Assembly: GCA_001798855.1 (NCBI GenBank)
Contig: MGQQ01000077.1
Span: forward strand, 1 to 40,098
DNA length: 40,098 bases
Reading direction: 5' to 3'
From: Deltaproteobacteria bacterium RBG_16_49_23
Lineage (GTDB): Bacteria > Desulfobacterota > BSN033 > UBA1163
Below are positions 25,879-35,192 of the stretch, in pieces. Positions within the stretch are counted from its first letter, which is position 1. Each line of letters begins with the position of its first letter. The notes below the pieces were generated by a model. That model did no database searches. It worked only from the letters and a program-made list of their open reading frames with translations, and had not been told where the DNA came from. The position numbers and the translations under genes were made by a program.

Positions 25879-28041
25879 ATGCAAAAAGACATTCCCATGG
25901 AGACAGCCCTTCAGTTAAAGGTGACTGAAGCCCTTACGGAAGATGTGGGCAAAGGATTGGCGCGCCTCGACCCCGGGGATATGAAGGCTCTGAATGGCAC
26001 GCTGGGCGATGTGATTGAAATTCACGGCGAGGAAAAAACCGTTGCAAGGATCACCGGCGTCTTGCCGGAGTATTACGGGAAGAAGGCGATACAGATTGAC
26101 GGAGTCACCCGGAGCAATGCGAAGGTTAACCTGGGTGAAATGGTCCATGTTCAAAAGATCTCCCGACAGACAGCGGTCACCCTGGTGATCACACCTCTCG
26201 ATTTTACGAGCGTCCTGCCGGATGATCGGGAGCTGGATCAGTTTGCCAAGATCCTCCAGGGCATTGCCATCATGGCCGGGGACAAGATCAATGTTCCTCT
26301 TTTAGGGGGAAAAGATCGCCTCTTCCTGATCGAGGCCGCTTCTCCGATGGGGGGAGTGATCATCAATCAGAAGAGCAAATTCGTCCTCAAGAAACCGGAT
26401 TTTTCCCTCGCAGCCCCCTCGCATATCTCTTATGAAGACATCGGAGGGCTCGAGCGCGAACTGAAGCTCGTCCGGGAGATGGTCGAGCTTCCCCTCCGTT
26501 ACAGCGAGGTTTTCGAGAAGCTGGGGATCGAGGCTCCCAAAGGAGTGCTCCTCTACGGACCTCCCGGAACGGGAAAGACCCTGATGGCTCGCGCCATTGC
26601 AAGCGAGACAAGAATCGTTTTTTTCAGGGTGAATGGACCTGAAATTATACACAAGTTCTATGGCGAAAGCGAGGCGAGGTTGCGGGAGATCTTCGAGGAG
26701 GCAACCCGTAAGGCGCCCAGTGTTATCTTCATCGATGAGATCGATGCCATCGCTCCGAAACGTGCGGAGGTCCTGGGAGATGTGGAAAAAAGAGTGGTCG
26801 CCCAACTTCTTGCCCTGATGGATGGGATGGTTTCCCGGGGCCATGTCATCGTCATCGGAGCGACCAATATTCCGGAGCTGATTGATCCCGCTCTCCGGAG
26901 GCCGGGCCGTTTTGACCGGGAGATCGTGATTCCGGTTCCTAATGTCGAAGGAAGACGCGCCATCCTGAAAATTCACAGCCGGCGGATGCCTCTGGCGAAA
27001 GACGTTGACCTCGACCGCCTTGCACAGACCACCCATGCCTTTGTCGGGGCGGACCTGGAAGCCCTGTGCAAGGAGGCAGGGATGGTGGCCCTGAGGAGGT
27101 ATCTCTCTCTGGAAGGGGAGAATCATCTCGAATCGATTCTCTCGAATTCGGAGGAGTTGCAGATCAGAATGGATGACTTCCTCGCCGCCCTGCGGGAGAT
27201 TGAACCCACGGCAACCCGTGAGTTCTTCACGGAGCGGTCCACCGTGAGGTGGCGCCACATCGGAGGGCTTCACGGAATCAAGGAAACCCTTCTCTCCATT
27301 GTGGACTGGCCTGCAAAATACCCGGAGCTGTTTGCCTCTGGCAAGGTTTCACCCCCGAGGGGAATCCTGTTCACGGGGCCTTCGGGAACCGGGAAGACAC
27401 TGATGGCCAAAGCCCTTGCGGGGGAAACGGGCCTTAATTTTATCTCGATCAGCGGTCCCATCATTCTTTCGAAATGGCTGGGGGAATCTGAGAAGGCTCT
27501 CCACAAGATTTTTAAGAAGGCCAAGCAGTCGGCCCCCTGCATCCTATTTTTTGATGAGATCGATGCCCTCATCACAAACCGGGGGTACGTGAGTGAGAGT
27601 GGAACCGTCGAGCGTGTCGCCAGTCAGTTTTTTAATGAGTTAGACAATCTCACGGATCTCTCCCAGGTGATTGTCCTGGGGGCGACCAATCGTGAAGACC
27701 TGCTCGATGCCTCCCTCCTCCGCGCAGGACGGCTGGACTTCGTCCTGCGATTCCCCTTCCCCGACGTGAAAGACCGCCTCGAGATCTTTAGGGTACATGC
27801 GCGAGAAAAACCGCTGGCAAAGGATGTTCATTTGCCCACCCTGGCTCGATTGACAGATGGGATGGCGGGCTCCCAGATTGCTTCCATCTGCAGAAATGCG
27901 ACAATGACAGCGATCTCCGAGGCGATCCATTCCCCGAAAAAGAGATCTCCGCATTCATTCTTAATTAAGGCCAGGCACTTCCAGGAGGCTGTCCGGAAGG
28001 CACAGATGAAAGAGGAACCGGTTCATGCTGAAAGCCGTTGA
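25879..28041 (+). CDS. CDC48/VAT-like double AAA+ ATPase
   Basis: The 720-residue protein has the complete CDC48 architecture. The N-domain (double-psi barrel and four-stranded barrel, 10-175) starts with LKVTEALTEDVGKGLARLDPGDM. D1 has GPPGTGKT at 227-234, DEID at 286-289 and arginine fingers in RRPGRFDRE. D2 has GPSGTGKT at 500-507, DEID at 559-562 and LRAGRLDF. The aromatic pore residue of D2 is kept (ILSKWLGESE). It should be a hexameric unfoldase that threads proteins through its pore. This type is typical of archaea and eukaryotes and patchily present in bacteria. Its stop region overlaps the GntR regulator gene by 17 bp. Confidence 0.93.
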   Translation: MQKDIPMETALQLKVTEALTEDVGKGLARLDPGDMKALNGTLGDVIEIHGEEKTVARITGVLPEYYGKKAIQIDGVTRSNAKVNLGEMVHVQKISRQTAVTLVITPLDFTSVLPDDRELDQFAKILQGIAIMAGDKINVPLLGGKDRLFLIEAASPMGGVIINQKSKFVLKKPDFSLAAPSHISYEDIGGLERELKLVREMVELPLRYSEVFEKLGIEAPKGVLLYGPPGTGKTLMARAIASETRIVFFRVNGPEIIHKFYGESEARLREIFEEATRKAPSVIFIDEIDAIAPKRAEVLGDVEKRVVAQLLALMDGMVSRGHVIVIGATNIPELIDPALRRPGRFDREIVIPVPNVEGRRAILKIHSRRMPLAKDVDLDRLAQTTHAFVGADLEALCKEAGMVALRRYLSLEGENHLESILSNSEELQIRMDDFLAALREIEPTATREFFTERSTVRWRHIGGLHGIKETLLSIVDWPAKYPELFASGKVSPPRGILFTGPSGTGKTLMAKALAGETGLNFISISGPIILSKWLGESEKALHKIFKKAKQSAPCILFFDEIDALITNRGYVSESGTVERVASQFFNELDNLTDLSQVIVLGATNREDLLDASLLRAGRLDFVLRFPFPDVKDRLEIFRVHAREKPLAKDVHLPTLARLTDGMAGSQIASICRNATMTAISEAIHSPKKRSPHSFLIKARHFQEAVRKAQMKEEPVHAESR

Positions 28042-28741
28042 AAAAAGGCGGGCCCACCAGGATATCGTGAAGCAAATCCGGGCGCTGATCGAAAAGGGGA
28101 GACTGAAGCGGGGCGATCAGCTTCCGGTGGAGAGGGAACTTTCGGAGATCTTCAGGGTCTCCCGGGCCACGGTGCGCGAAGCGATCTTTAACCTCGAAGC
28201 CTCGAACCTCGTTCAGAGGCGTCAAGGAGACGGCACTTATGTAATCGCTTCCAGTGAAGAAGCGCTCATCCAGCCTTTAGCCGCCGCCCTCTTTCATGAG
28301 AAAGACGATATCATCGACATCTTTTTTATCCGTAAGATCATCGAGCCGGAGGTGGCCCAGCTGGCCTCAGAAAACAGGACCCCTGAAGAGATCGATGAGC
28401 TGGAGGAGATCCTCCGGGAACAGGAGAAGGAGGTGAAAAGCGGCGAAAACCCTATTCACACGGACTCCGAGTTTCATCACCTGATGGCCCGGATGGCAAA
28501 AAACAGGGTCCTGGAGCGTCTTCTCATTACCCTTGTTGACCTGCTGGGGAAAACCCGGGAAAAGTATCTTCAGACCGAAGAGCGAAAGCAAAAATCGCTT
28601 CACGGCCATTATGAAATCCTGGCGGCTATCAAAAATGGCAATGGGAAGGCTGCCCGAAGGGCGATGAGGCGGCACCTCGAAGAGGTGGAAAAAACCCTAT
28701 CCAACAAAAAGAAAGGAGGTGGGAAGAGGTCCCCGTCTTGA
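28025..28741 (+). CDS. GntR family regulator, FadR/FCD subfamily
   Basis: The 238-residue protein has an N-terminal winged helix (about 10-75, with LSEIFRVSRATVREAIFNLEASNLVQRRQGDGTYV) and an all-helical FCD ligand domain. That domain shows the Asp-His-His-His metal pattern (DSEFHH, HGHYEIL, RRHLEEV). FCD regulators usually bind small carboxylates. It overlaps the end of the CDC48-like gene by 17 bp, with GAGGAACC as ribosome site inside it. It lies 350 bp upstream of the OOR-type operon, which I infer to be its target; no operator was identified. Confidence 0.9.
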   Translation: MLKAVEKRRAHQDIVKQIRALIEKGRLKRGDQLPVERELSEIFRVSRATVREAIFNLEASNLVQRRQGDGTYVIASSEEALIQPLAAALFHEKDDIIDIFFIRKIIEPEVAQLASENRTPEEIDELEEILREQEKEVKSGENPIHTDSEFHHLMARMAKNRVLERLLITLVDLLGKTREKYLQTEERKQKSLHGHYEILAAIKNGNGKAARRAMRRHLEEVEKTLSNKKKGGGKRSPS

Positions 28742-29092
28742 CCCGGGAAAGCAGATCTCGAAAAAAAGGCTGGGGTTTCGAAAAAGCAGTCATTGCGGGG
28801 AGGAAGCTATTTCACGAAAGGCGGGACAATTCCGTGCACTTGCTTCATCCCTCTGGGTGAGGTTCGCAATGACATCAATTGTTTGTCAACCTATTTATTA
28901 GTCAGTCCATAATTGTATAGACACTGAAGATAAATCCCTCCTTCCCTCCCTTTGCCCTCCGGATTGGAGACCAAAGGGAGGAATTACCCCTCTTTGGAAA
29001 AGAGGGGTGAGGGGAGATTTTCAGAGGAGTATGTTTTCTCAATTATGGACTCCTTAGTAACACGTCCACTCTAATGAAGGAGGTATCTGTGT
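28742..29092. other. 351-bp intergenic region with two repeat elements
   Basis: No gene. An inverted repeat gtcattgcg (28789-28797)/cgcaatgac (28865-28873) bounds one small element. The TIR element 28895-29060 follows. The operon's ribosome site AAGGAGG is at about 29077, and any promoter for the operon must lie in or next to the TIR element. Confidence 0.6.
28895..29060. mobile_element. TIR element copy 1 (MITE-like), upstream of OOR operon
   Basis: The left end ttattagtcagtccataat and the right end attatggactccttagtaa are imperfect reverse complements. The body has the hairpins ccctttg...caaaggg and cccctctttggaaaagagggg. Nearly the same sequence, apart from a short extra segment (ccctccggattggaga) in this copy, occurs at 32757-32905 in the same orientation. 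There is no coding capacity, so any movement would need a transposase in trans. Confidence 0.75.
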
Positions 29093-29731
29093 ATGGCGAA
29101 AGTGACTGAGATAACGGTGTGGACACGAGGGGTCGTCATGGACAAGGAGGCCCGGGACATCGCCAACGCCTTTGGCCAGGCGGCCAAGATGGAGGGGAGA
29201 TTCGTCCAGGCCTTTGACAACTACGAGGACCTTCCTGACCGTGTGCTGGTGACTACACGCAAATATGTTCGCATCAGCGATGAAGAAATTGAGATGAAGT
29301 ATCTCTATGTCAACGAGCGCCCGGATGTCGTTGTGGTTGTGGAGCCCACCATCATCAAAGGGATCAATGTGCTCCGGGGGATGCCTGACGGGGGTCTCTT
29401 GCTCATCAACACAAACCGCCCGATCGACTATATGCTCCAGTTCATCCCGAATGTCGACCAGTTAGGCGCCGTCGCCACGGTCGATGCGGACGGCATTTCT
29501 GGAATCCGGACCGTTGACTTCTCCGGGTCAGAGGGCGGCGTCGATGCGGCAGGCATCGGAGCGGGGATCGCTTCTCCCATTCTGGGAGCCATGGCCAAGG
29601 TGACGGGCATGGCGAAGAAGGAAAACCTCGCCAAGATCATCAGCGATGTGGCAGCGATGGAGCGGGGCTATCAGGAGGTAAAGATTCAAAAGTTCCGGAA
29701 AGCTCGATCTGTCTACTTCTGGGGAGGCTAA
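29093..29731 (+). CDS. 2-oxoacid:ferredoxin oxidoreductase gamma subunit (OOR-type)
   Basis: The 212-residue protein aligns with the gamma (domain III) subunit of 2-oxoacid:ferredoxin oxidoreductases by the YLYVNERPDVVVVVEPTIIKG region and the C-terminal GAGIASPILGAMAKVTG. The usual N-terminal GRGGQG motif is missing: the corresponding stretch reads WTRGVVMDKEARDIANAFGQ. This is a divergence shared with few pyruvate-type enzymes. It is the first gene of the gamma-delta-alpha-beta operon and is well spaced from AAGGAGG at about 29077. Assignment to this enzyme family rests mainly on context with the three genes that follow. Confidence 0.85.
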   Translation: MAKVTEITVWTRGVVMDKEARDIANAFGQAAKMEGRFVQAFDNYEDLPDRVLVTTRKYVRISDEEIEMKYLYVNERPDVVVVVEPTIIKGINVLRGMPDGGLLLINTNRPIDYMLQFIPNVDQLGAVATVDADGISGIRTVDFSGSEGGVDAAGIGAGIASPILGAMAKVTGMAKKENLAKIISDVAAMERGYQEVKIQKFRKARSVYFWGG

Positions 29732-29797
29732 ATCCCAACACCCCGGACAAACTGCCAGCATCATCCTATTCCATGATTAAACGGGAGGAGAATAAAA

Positions 29798-30274
29798 GTG
29801 AAAACGAGAGACCAAAAAGTGAAAGGGAAAACGCAGAAAACAAAGGCGGCAGGCCCTCAGCCGAAGGCCAAAGCCAGGAAGCAGGTTCTTCAACCAAAAG
29901 TCGAAGTGAAAAAGGGAAGGGCGATGCCCTTCAGAGACATCTTTGGAACCATCAATGTCCCAAGAAACAGGGAGGTTCCCTTTGGAGCGATCACCCCTGC
30001 TCCCGTGAAGCAGCAGGAGCTCTTTATCACTTCGAATTGGCGAATCGTTCGCCCCGTCATCGATGATGAGAAGTGCACCCGTTGTTTTTCTTGCTACATC
30101 AGCTGCCCTGACTCCTGCTGGTCCTTCAACGAGAAGGAGGAGAGGATGGAGTGGAACTGGAAATTTTGTAAAGGTTGTCAGATTTGTATCAATGAGTGTC
30201 CGGCAGACGCTTTGAAAGCCGTTCCCGAACTTGATTTTGAGGACGGGGTCGTCCGTCTCGAAAAACCCTTTTAA
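29798..30274 (+). CDS. 2-oxoacid:ferredoxin oxidoreductase delta subunit, 2x[4Fe-4S]
   Basis: The 158-residue ferredoxin-like subunit has two cluster motifs, CTRCFSCYISCP and CKGCQICINECP, that pass electrons from the beta-subunit cluster to external ferredoxin. It has a Lys-rich N-terminal extension of about 40 residues, unusual for delta subunits, followed by an AMPFRDIFGTI segment. The start is GTG 29798 with GGGAGGAG (29783-29790) upstream. In Moorella OOR the gamma and delta parts are, from memory, fused; here they are separate genes. Confidence 0.9.
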   Translation: MKTRDQKVKGKTQKTKAAGPQPKAKARKQVLQPKVEVKKGRAMPFRDIFGTINVPRNREVPFGAITPAPVKQQELFITSNWRIVRPVIDDEKCTRCFSCYISCPDSCWSFNEKEERMEWNWKFCKGCQICINECPADALKAVPELDFEDGVVRLEKPF

Positions 30275-30289
30275 GAAGGAGGAAAGATT

Positions 30290-31489
30290 ATGGCCCAAGA
30301 AAAATTGCTCAGCGGCTGTGCTGCAGCAGCCCAGGGAGCAAAGTTTGCAGAAGTGGAAGTGATCTGTTCATATCCTATTCGTCCCTATACGGCGATCATG
30401 ATGGAGCTGGCCAGAATGGTGGCCAACGGAGAGCTGGATGCCGAGTTCATTCACGGTGAAGGTGAGCATGCGCAGGTTTCAGTGGTCCTGGGGGCTTCGG
30501 CTTCAGGGGCCCGGGCCTATACCGGAAGTTCCGGGGTCGGCGTCACCTACGCATTCGAGGTATACAGCCCGGCTGCCGGGGGGCGCTATCCGCTCCAGAT
30601 GGCGATTGCCGACAGAACACTCGATCCACCGGGTGACTTCGGCTCGGAGCATACGGATGCGATGTCAGCGAGAGATCAGGGCTGGCTTATGGGATGGGCT
30701 GCAACCCCTCAGGAAGTTTTCGACAACACGTTGATCAATTACCGGGTAGGGGAGGATCCCCGGGTGATGCTGCCCCAGTTCGTCTGTCAGGATGGTTACT
30801 TCCTGTCTCACATTCCGGACAAGGTCGTCCTTCCGGAGATGTCCCAGGCCCGGGAGTTTCTTCCCCCCTATAAGGCCCCGCATCCGCTCAGTCCCCTCTG
30901 TCCCGTCTCCCATGGTCCTCAAATCCGGCCGGATCAGGGAGCTCCTATGGATGCGCAGAGAGCGGCCACTTTTCTCGACGTTCCAAAGATCATCAAGGAA
31001 GCCACAGGAGATTTCAACCGTATCTTTGGCCGCGACTATGATCCCTTTCTGGAAAAATACAGAATGGATGATGCCCAGTATGCTTTCTTCATCCAGGGAG
31101 CCCACGCCAATACCTGTAAGTCAGCCATCCGGCACCTCCGTAAACAAGGATTGAAGGTCGGGATGGTGAGGCCGCGATGGATACGGCCCTGGCCAACGGC
31201 CGAGATTGCAGATGCTCTCTCCAAAGTGAAGGCCGTGGCGTCGGTTGAGACGAGCACGTCATACGGCGGCGCAATGAGAGGAGGCAACCTGGTTCATGAA
31301 GTTCGCGCTTCCCTTTATGATCTGCCCAAAAGGCCCATGGTGACCTCTTTCATGGCCGGTCTCGGCGGAGACGTCATCCTCCTCGAAGACTTCTACTATA
31401 TGGCAAAGGTTCTTCAGAAGATGGTAAAAGATAAAAAAACCCATAAAGTGGTCTACTGGATCGGGTTTGAAGAAGAAAAGGAGGAATAA
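30290..31489 (+). CDS. oxalate oxidoreductase-type alpha subunit
   Basis: The 399-residue subunit carries the pyrimidine-binding TPP domain and the transketolase C-like domain of 2-oxoacid:ferredoxin oxidoreductases. The active-site strand reads YPIRPYT at residues 28-34, with Arg31 replacing the Thr of YPITP in pyruvate enzymes. The loop ADRTLDPPGDF (107-117) places Arg109, Asp112, Asp116 and Phe117. As I recall from the Moorella thermoacetica oxalate oxidoreductase structures, Arg31, Arg109, Asp112 and Phe117 are the residues that bind the second carboxylate and form the switch loop. I therefore infer an oxalate-oxidising enzyme (oxalate to 2 CO2 plus 2 electrons). Glu59 for the TPP ring is in GEGEH. 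Another dicarboxylic or 2-oxoacid substrate is possible. Confidence 0.8.
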   Translation: MAQEKLLSGCAAAAQGAKFAEVEVICSYPIRPYTAIMMELARMVANGELDAEFIHGEGEHAQVSVVLGASASGARAYTGSSGVGVTYAFEVYSPAAGGRYPLQMAIADRTLDPPGDFGSEHTDAMSARDQGWLMGWAATPQEVFDNTLINYRVGEDPRVMLPQFVCQDGYFLSHIPDKVVLPEMSQAREFLPPYKAPHPLSPLCPVSHGPQIRPDQGAPMDAQRAATFLDVPKIIKEATGDFNRIFGRDYDPFLEKYRMDDAQYAFFIQGAHANTCKSAIRHLRKQGLKVGMVRPRWIRPWPTAEIADALSKVKAVASVETSTSYGGAMRGGNLVHEVRASLYDLPKRPMVTSFMAGLGGDVILLEDFYYMAKVLQKMVKDKKTHKVVYWIGFEEEKEE

Positions 31490-32476
<987 letters not shown>

Positions 32477-32582
32477 CGAAGAGATCCGGCAGGGAAAAGG
32501 GATCGCGTGAGGGAATCGGGATTTGGCGATTTTTCTGAATTTGCCAGGCAAGAATAAAGATTCAGATGCCTGGCGCAGCTCG

Positions 32583-32616
32583 AAATACCCCGTCGTTTTC
32601 GACGGGGTATTTTTTC
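32583..32616 (+). terminator. intrinsic terminator of the OOR-type operon
   Basis: A 12-bp perfect stem aaataccccgtc/gacggggtattt with a six-base loop is followed by a T tract. It lies about 107 bp after the beta stop. Confidence 0.85.
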
Positions 32617-32756
32617 CCTTACACCCATGCGCGGAAAATCGATGAAATTATAGTGAACGATTTAAAAAGTTGTCACCCTGAGCACTCGCGAAGGGTCTCA
32701 CAGCCTTGAGATTCTTCGCTTCGCTCAGAATGACAGTGATAAGAATGTCACATTAC

Positions 32757-32905
32757 TTATTAGTCAGTCCATTATTGTATAGACATTGAAGATAAATCCC
32801 TCCTTACCTCCCTTTGCCAAAGGGAGGAATTACCCCTCTTTGGCAAAGAGGGGCGAGGGGAGATTTTCAGAAGAGAATGTCTTTTCTATTATGGACTCCT
32901 TAATA
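32757..32905. mobile_element. TIR element copy 2 (MITE-like), downstream of OOR operon
   Basis: Second copy of the element at 28895-29060, same orientation, with ends ttattagtcagtccattat and ttatggactccttaataa. It lacks the short extra segment of copy 1, so its first hairpin is a clean ccctttgccaaaggg. The two copies flank the four-gene operon like a composite. Confidence 0.75.
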
Positions 32906-33096
32906 AGTCGTTCACTATAATACAGAATTTTGGAACGGCTGCAAATTGAACCACGTAGAAGAGGCAGGCTGATCGCAATGAACAAATCCCGCAGAATATG
33001 CTCGGCATGGGAAGCCCAGGCAGCATCTTGGAGAATATTCCTGAGTCCACAATGAATGCCCTTTTGTTGGCCGCTGAGACACACTGGGACCCGAAT

Positions 33097-33552
33097 TTAT
33101 CGGGACCTGGTGGGGTCATTTGTTGGTGGTTGTCCTCCCTTCCCACCTTGATTCATATCGTTATGAATTTGATCCAGATTCTGCTTCTTAGAAAAAAAAG
33201 CTTTTTGTAATGTATCCATTTCTTCCAGTTTACAGACGTGGGCTGCATGAGATCGCAATTTCTCTGTTTTTTCAAATGCAGTATTTATTAATTTGCATGG
33301 ATAGGCGTCGCATAAACCACAGTTATCCATTCCTTTTTCGTGTGCACAAGCACGAAGTTCCGGATAAGCGCATTTGCTGTTTGACTTGCACCCTGAGCAA
33401 GCCAGGTCCCGGGCGTGAAAAGCGGGGTCTCTTAGGCCAAGACGAACCCACAATTCTTTAACTTTCTCTAAATCAGTCGCGTTGTTATTCTCGGTAGCGA
33501 TATATCGAGGACAGTACGAACAATGATCGCCACACACCCCGATTAAGAACAT
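33097..33552 (-). CDS. DUF3795 domain-containing Cys-rich protein
   Basis: The 151-residue product has the family start GVCGDHCSYCPRYIAT and paired cysteines in DLACSGCKSNSKCAYPELRACAHEKGMDNCGLCDAYPC, which probably bind zinc or an Fe-S cluster. Function unknown. The family-like part ends at about residue 125 (KAFFSKKQNLDQ), and the last ~25 residues (rich in Gly, Pro, Asn) look like read-through of unrelated DNA. GAGGAAAC precedes the ATG. It is the leftmost minus-strand gene of the putative cassette region; whether it is a cassette is uncertain because no clear attC separates it from the next gene. Confidence 0.8.
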   Translation of the reverse strand: MFLIGVCGDHCSYCPRYIATENNNATDLEKVKELWVRLGLRDPAFHARDLACSGCKSNSKCAYPELRACAHEKGMDNCGLCDAYPCKLINTAFEKTEKLRSHAAHVCKLEEMDTLQKAFFSKKQNLDQIHNDMNQGGKGGQPPTNDPTRSR

Positions 33553-33644
33553 TATTGTTTCCTCACGCCAAGGCCACGGCCTTTGCGGCGAGGGAACCGA
33601 ATCCCCAGCAGGCCGATGCTATGTTCTCTTCTTAATCCATAAGC

Positions 33645-34076
33645 TCAACCGGTTACTCTTGCAACCACCTGAACTTTTAACATTACTTCACCATATCCCA
33701 TACAATCAACTCCCACATCCGGACAACGCACATATCGCATAAAATGAAAATCATTCGGAGATAGCCCCTCGCTAAATCTTTCATTGATCACGGCAACAGG
33801 GCCCGTCAGTTGTGAAATCAGATATACACACATTCTTTTCGGGCAGTATTTGGATATGAAGTTACCATCAACATCCAAAATGAATTTCTGCCCTTCGATA
33901 TGACCGGAATTACAATGACGTGACTTAATCACTTCGGCTTCTATTGAATATAGAGGAGCTACTTCGGACATTCGTTCAATATGTCTAATCCTATGCCCGC
34001 CTTCGTGAAATGTTTCCAATTCTTTTTCAGAATATTTTACACGGTTCCCATATTTTTTAATTACTTCTTTTGTCAT
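33645..34076 (-). CDS. TIGR04076-like small protein, integron cassette gene
   Basis: The 143-residue product resembles TIGR04076 proteins in its second half (EAEVIKSRHCNSGHIEGQKFIL near 47-68; RYVRCPDVGVDCMGYGEVMLKVQV near 116-139), with conserved Cys residues. Function unknown. The ATG at 34076 follows GGAGGAAAAAG and lies only 22 bp from a GTTATGT box (34098-34104 on this strand), which is the layout of a gene captured as an integron cassette. The base composition is AT-rich compared with flanking chromosomal genes. Confidence 0.65.
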   Translation of the reverse strand: MTKEVIKKYGNRVKYSEKELETFHEGGHRIRHIERMSEVAPLYSIEAEVIKSRHCNSGHIEGQKFILDVDGNFISKYCPKRMCVYLISQLTGPVAVINERFSEGLSPNDFHFMRYVRCPDVGVDCMGYGEVMLKVQVVARVTG

Positions 34077-34097
34077 AAGCTTTTTCCTCCATTCAAA

Positions 34098-34161
34098 ACA
34101 TAACGTTAAGGTTCACCGGGAGCTGGGTTTATTGGCGATCTGGTGCAGCCGCTTTTTCTGC
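34098..34161 (-). other. degenerate attC recombination site
   Basis: Read on the minus strand it ends in GTTATGT (R' core-like) and starts at GCAGAAA (a decayed R'' that would have been GCATAAC-like). Between them cacc/ggtg and nested arms fold into an imperfect stem (aagcggctgcacc ... cggtgaacctt). It follows gene 34129-34872 and precedes gene 33645-34076, the right place for an attC. Confidence 0.55.
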
Positions 34162-34872
34162 TCCAGTCTTTCTTTCCAATAACCTGGCCGGCGATGAAGA
34201 TGCGCTACCGCAATAATTCGGAGAGAACGAGATTTGATCTGATATACCACTTCCTAAGTAGTTGCCATATTCCCGCTCTACAGGGTCTTCAAAATCACTA
34301 CTTATATAATCCATATTAAACGTTTCTTTCTTTAAAGCTTTATTTTTTATCCATGCAGTATCCCAAACAGGAAATAATTCCGGAAAAAAATGATGCATTA
34401 CCTTTGAACCAAGCATAGGCGTTTTGCTTGATTTAAAAGCTGATATTTTGCAAACTGTTTCTGAAATGATCTTGATTACTTTTCTGTATTGTTTATCGTT
34501 TAGCTTATTAATGTCGGATGCCTTATAAATATCCATATTCTTCATCTTGTGTTGAAACTGAAGTAAAATTCTTGGCAGATGTTTTGAAAGCCGTTTACTA
34601 ACTTGTGCGGCGGATTCGGGTCTAAATGCTTGCCATGCTTTCAAAGAAGAAAGCACTAAATCAATGGCGATAGGCAAATTCCTATTATTTTTCCATGTCA
34701 GTGGCCAATTGTCGTCATCATGATTTCTGTTTCGTAATGCAAGGATTGGAAATTTTTCAATAAGAGAACCATAGATGGACCATCCTGTTTTTTCTTCCGG
34801 TGAATTGGTTTTTTCTGATGAATATCTTCCACAATATTTATTAAAATTAGTGATATTGATTATATCCCCCAT
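34129..34872 (-). CDS. hypothetical protein, integron cassette gene
   Basis: The 247-residue product is not recognised. The middle has a helical segment and an LGSKVMHHFFPELFPVWDTAWI motif (about 151-172), similar to small families where a His/Phe-rich pattern precedes FP.WD. The last ~20 residues (RLLERKTGAEKAAAPDRQ) are translation of the degenerate attC, with the stop codon inside the attC loop, so the native C-terminus has probably been lost. The ATG is 13 nt after the attC crossover box GTTAGAC, with AAGGAG in between: textbook cassette structure. Markedly AT-rich. Confidence 0.7.
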   Translation of the reverse strand: MGDIINITNFNKYCGRYSSEKTNSPEEKTGWSIYGSLIEKFPILALRNRNHDDDNWPLTWKNNRNLPIAIDLVLSSLKAWQAFRPESAAQVSKRLSKHLPRILLQFQHKMKNMDIYKASDINKLNDKQYRKVIKIISETVCKISAFKSSKTPMLGSKVMHHFFPELFPVWDTAWIKNKALKKETFNMDYISSDFEDPVEREYGNYLGSGISDQISFSPNYCGSASSSPARLLERKTGAEKAAAPDRQ

Positions 34873-34885
34873 AATTTCTCCTTAT

Positions 34886-34969
34886 GTCTAACGATTGAAA
34901 TAAGGCGCGGAGGCACTGACAGCCGCAAAAGAGGACGGCGCTATTCCCCGCCGCCTTGACTTGTTAGGC
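34886..34969 (-). other. attC (59-base element) of an integron cassette
   Basis: On the minus strand it begins GCCTAAC (R'', 34969-34963) and ends GTTAGAC (R', 34892-34886), exact matches to RYYYAAC and GTTRRRY. The inner arms AAGGCGGCGG and CCGCGCCTT pair as L''/L' boxes, and the centre is a variable stem. The 84-bp length is typical. The upstream gene's TAA stop is within R'' and the downstream gene's ribosome site follows R' directly. Confidence 0.9.
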
Positions 34970-35185
34970 TGCTTTTTCGAGTATTCTGTTTTTTGTTTGC
35001 ATTGAAAGCCTGACAGGTGCAAAGAATCTGGAAGGATAGAGATAATCCTCTCCGGACTCGTCAATGATTCTCACCTGGTTATGACGCTCCGCCTCCTTGT
35101 CTGGAATCGTCTCATACAACTTTCGTATCTCCAAGGATGCCTCGTAACCCTCGTTGTCAATGCAAAGCAGAAATTTTTGTTTCAT
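34964..35185 (-). CDS. small conserved hypothetical protein, second gene of a two-gene cassette
   Basis: The 73-residue product reads KFLLCIDNEGYEASLEIRKL, then a YETIPDKEAERH segment, then VRIIDESGEDYLYPSRFFAPV. I recall this as a widespread small-protein family of unknown function in bacteria (an SH3-like fold is plausible). ATG 35185 is preferred (GGAG 10 nt upstream); an in-frame start at 35266 would overlap the preceding gene. It begins 7 bp after the stop of gene 35193-35426. Its TAA stop is inside the attC R'' box. Confidence 0.75.
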   Translation of the reverse strand: MKQKFLLCIDNEGYEASLEIRKLYETIPDKEAERHNQVRIIDESGEDYLYPSRFFAPVRLSMQTKNRILEKAA

Positions 35186-35192
35186 TGCTTTT

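Larger units (their letters stand above)
32477..33096. other. 620-bp intergenic region with terminator and repeats
   Basis: Contents in order: the intrinsic terminator (32583-32616); a gtcaccctgagc...gctcagaatgaca inverted-repeat element (about 32674-32735); TIR element copy 2 (32757-32905); then about 190 bp in which a plus-strand frame from 32998 is open but resembles no known protein. No gene is called. Confidence 0.6.

Noticed and set aside
32998-33210. Plus-strand open frame of 70 codons
   Set aside because: It overlaps the DUF3795 gene end on the other strand, has no ribosome site and resembles no family; it might be a remnant but cannot be supported.
33553-33644. A further attC between the DUF3795 and TIGR04076-like genes
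   Set aside because: There is a ggcc-based imperfect hairpin, but no RYYYAAC or GTTRRRY boxes can be seen at its ends. It may be fully degenerate or an ordinary hairpin.
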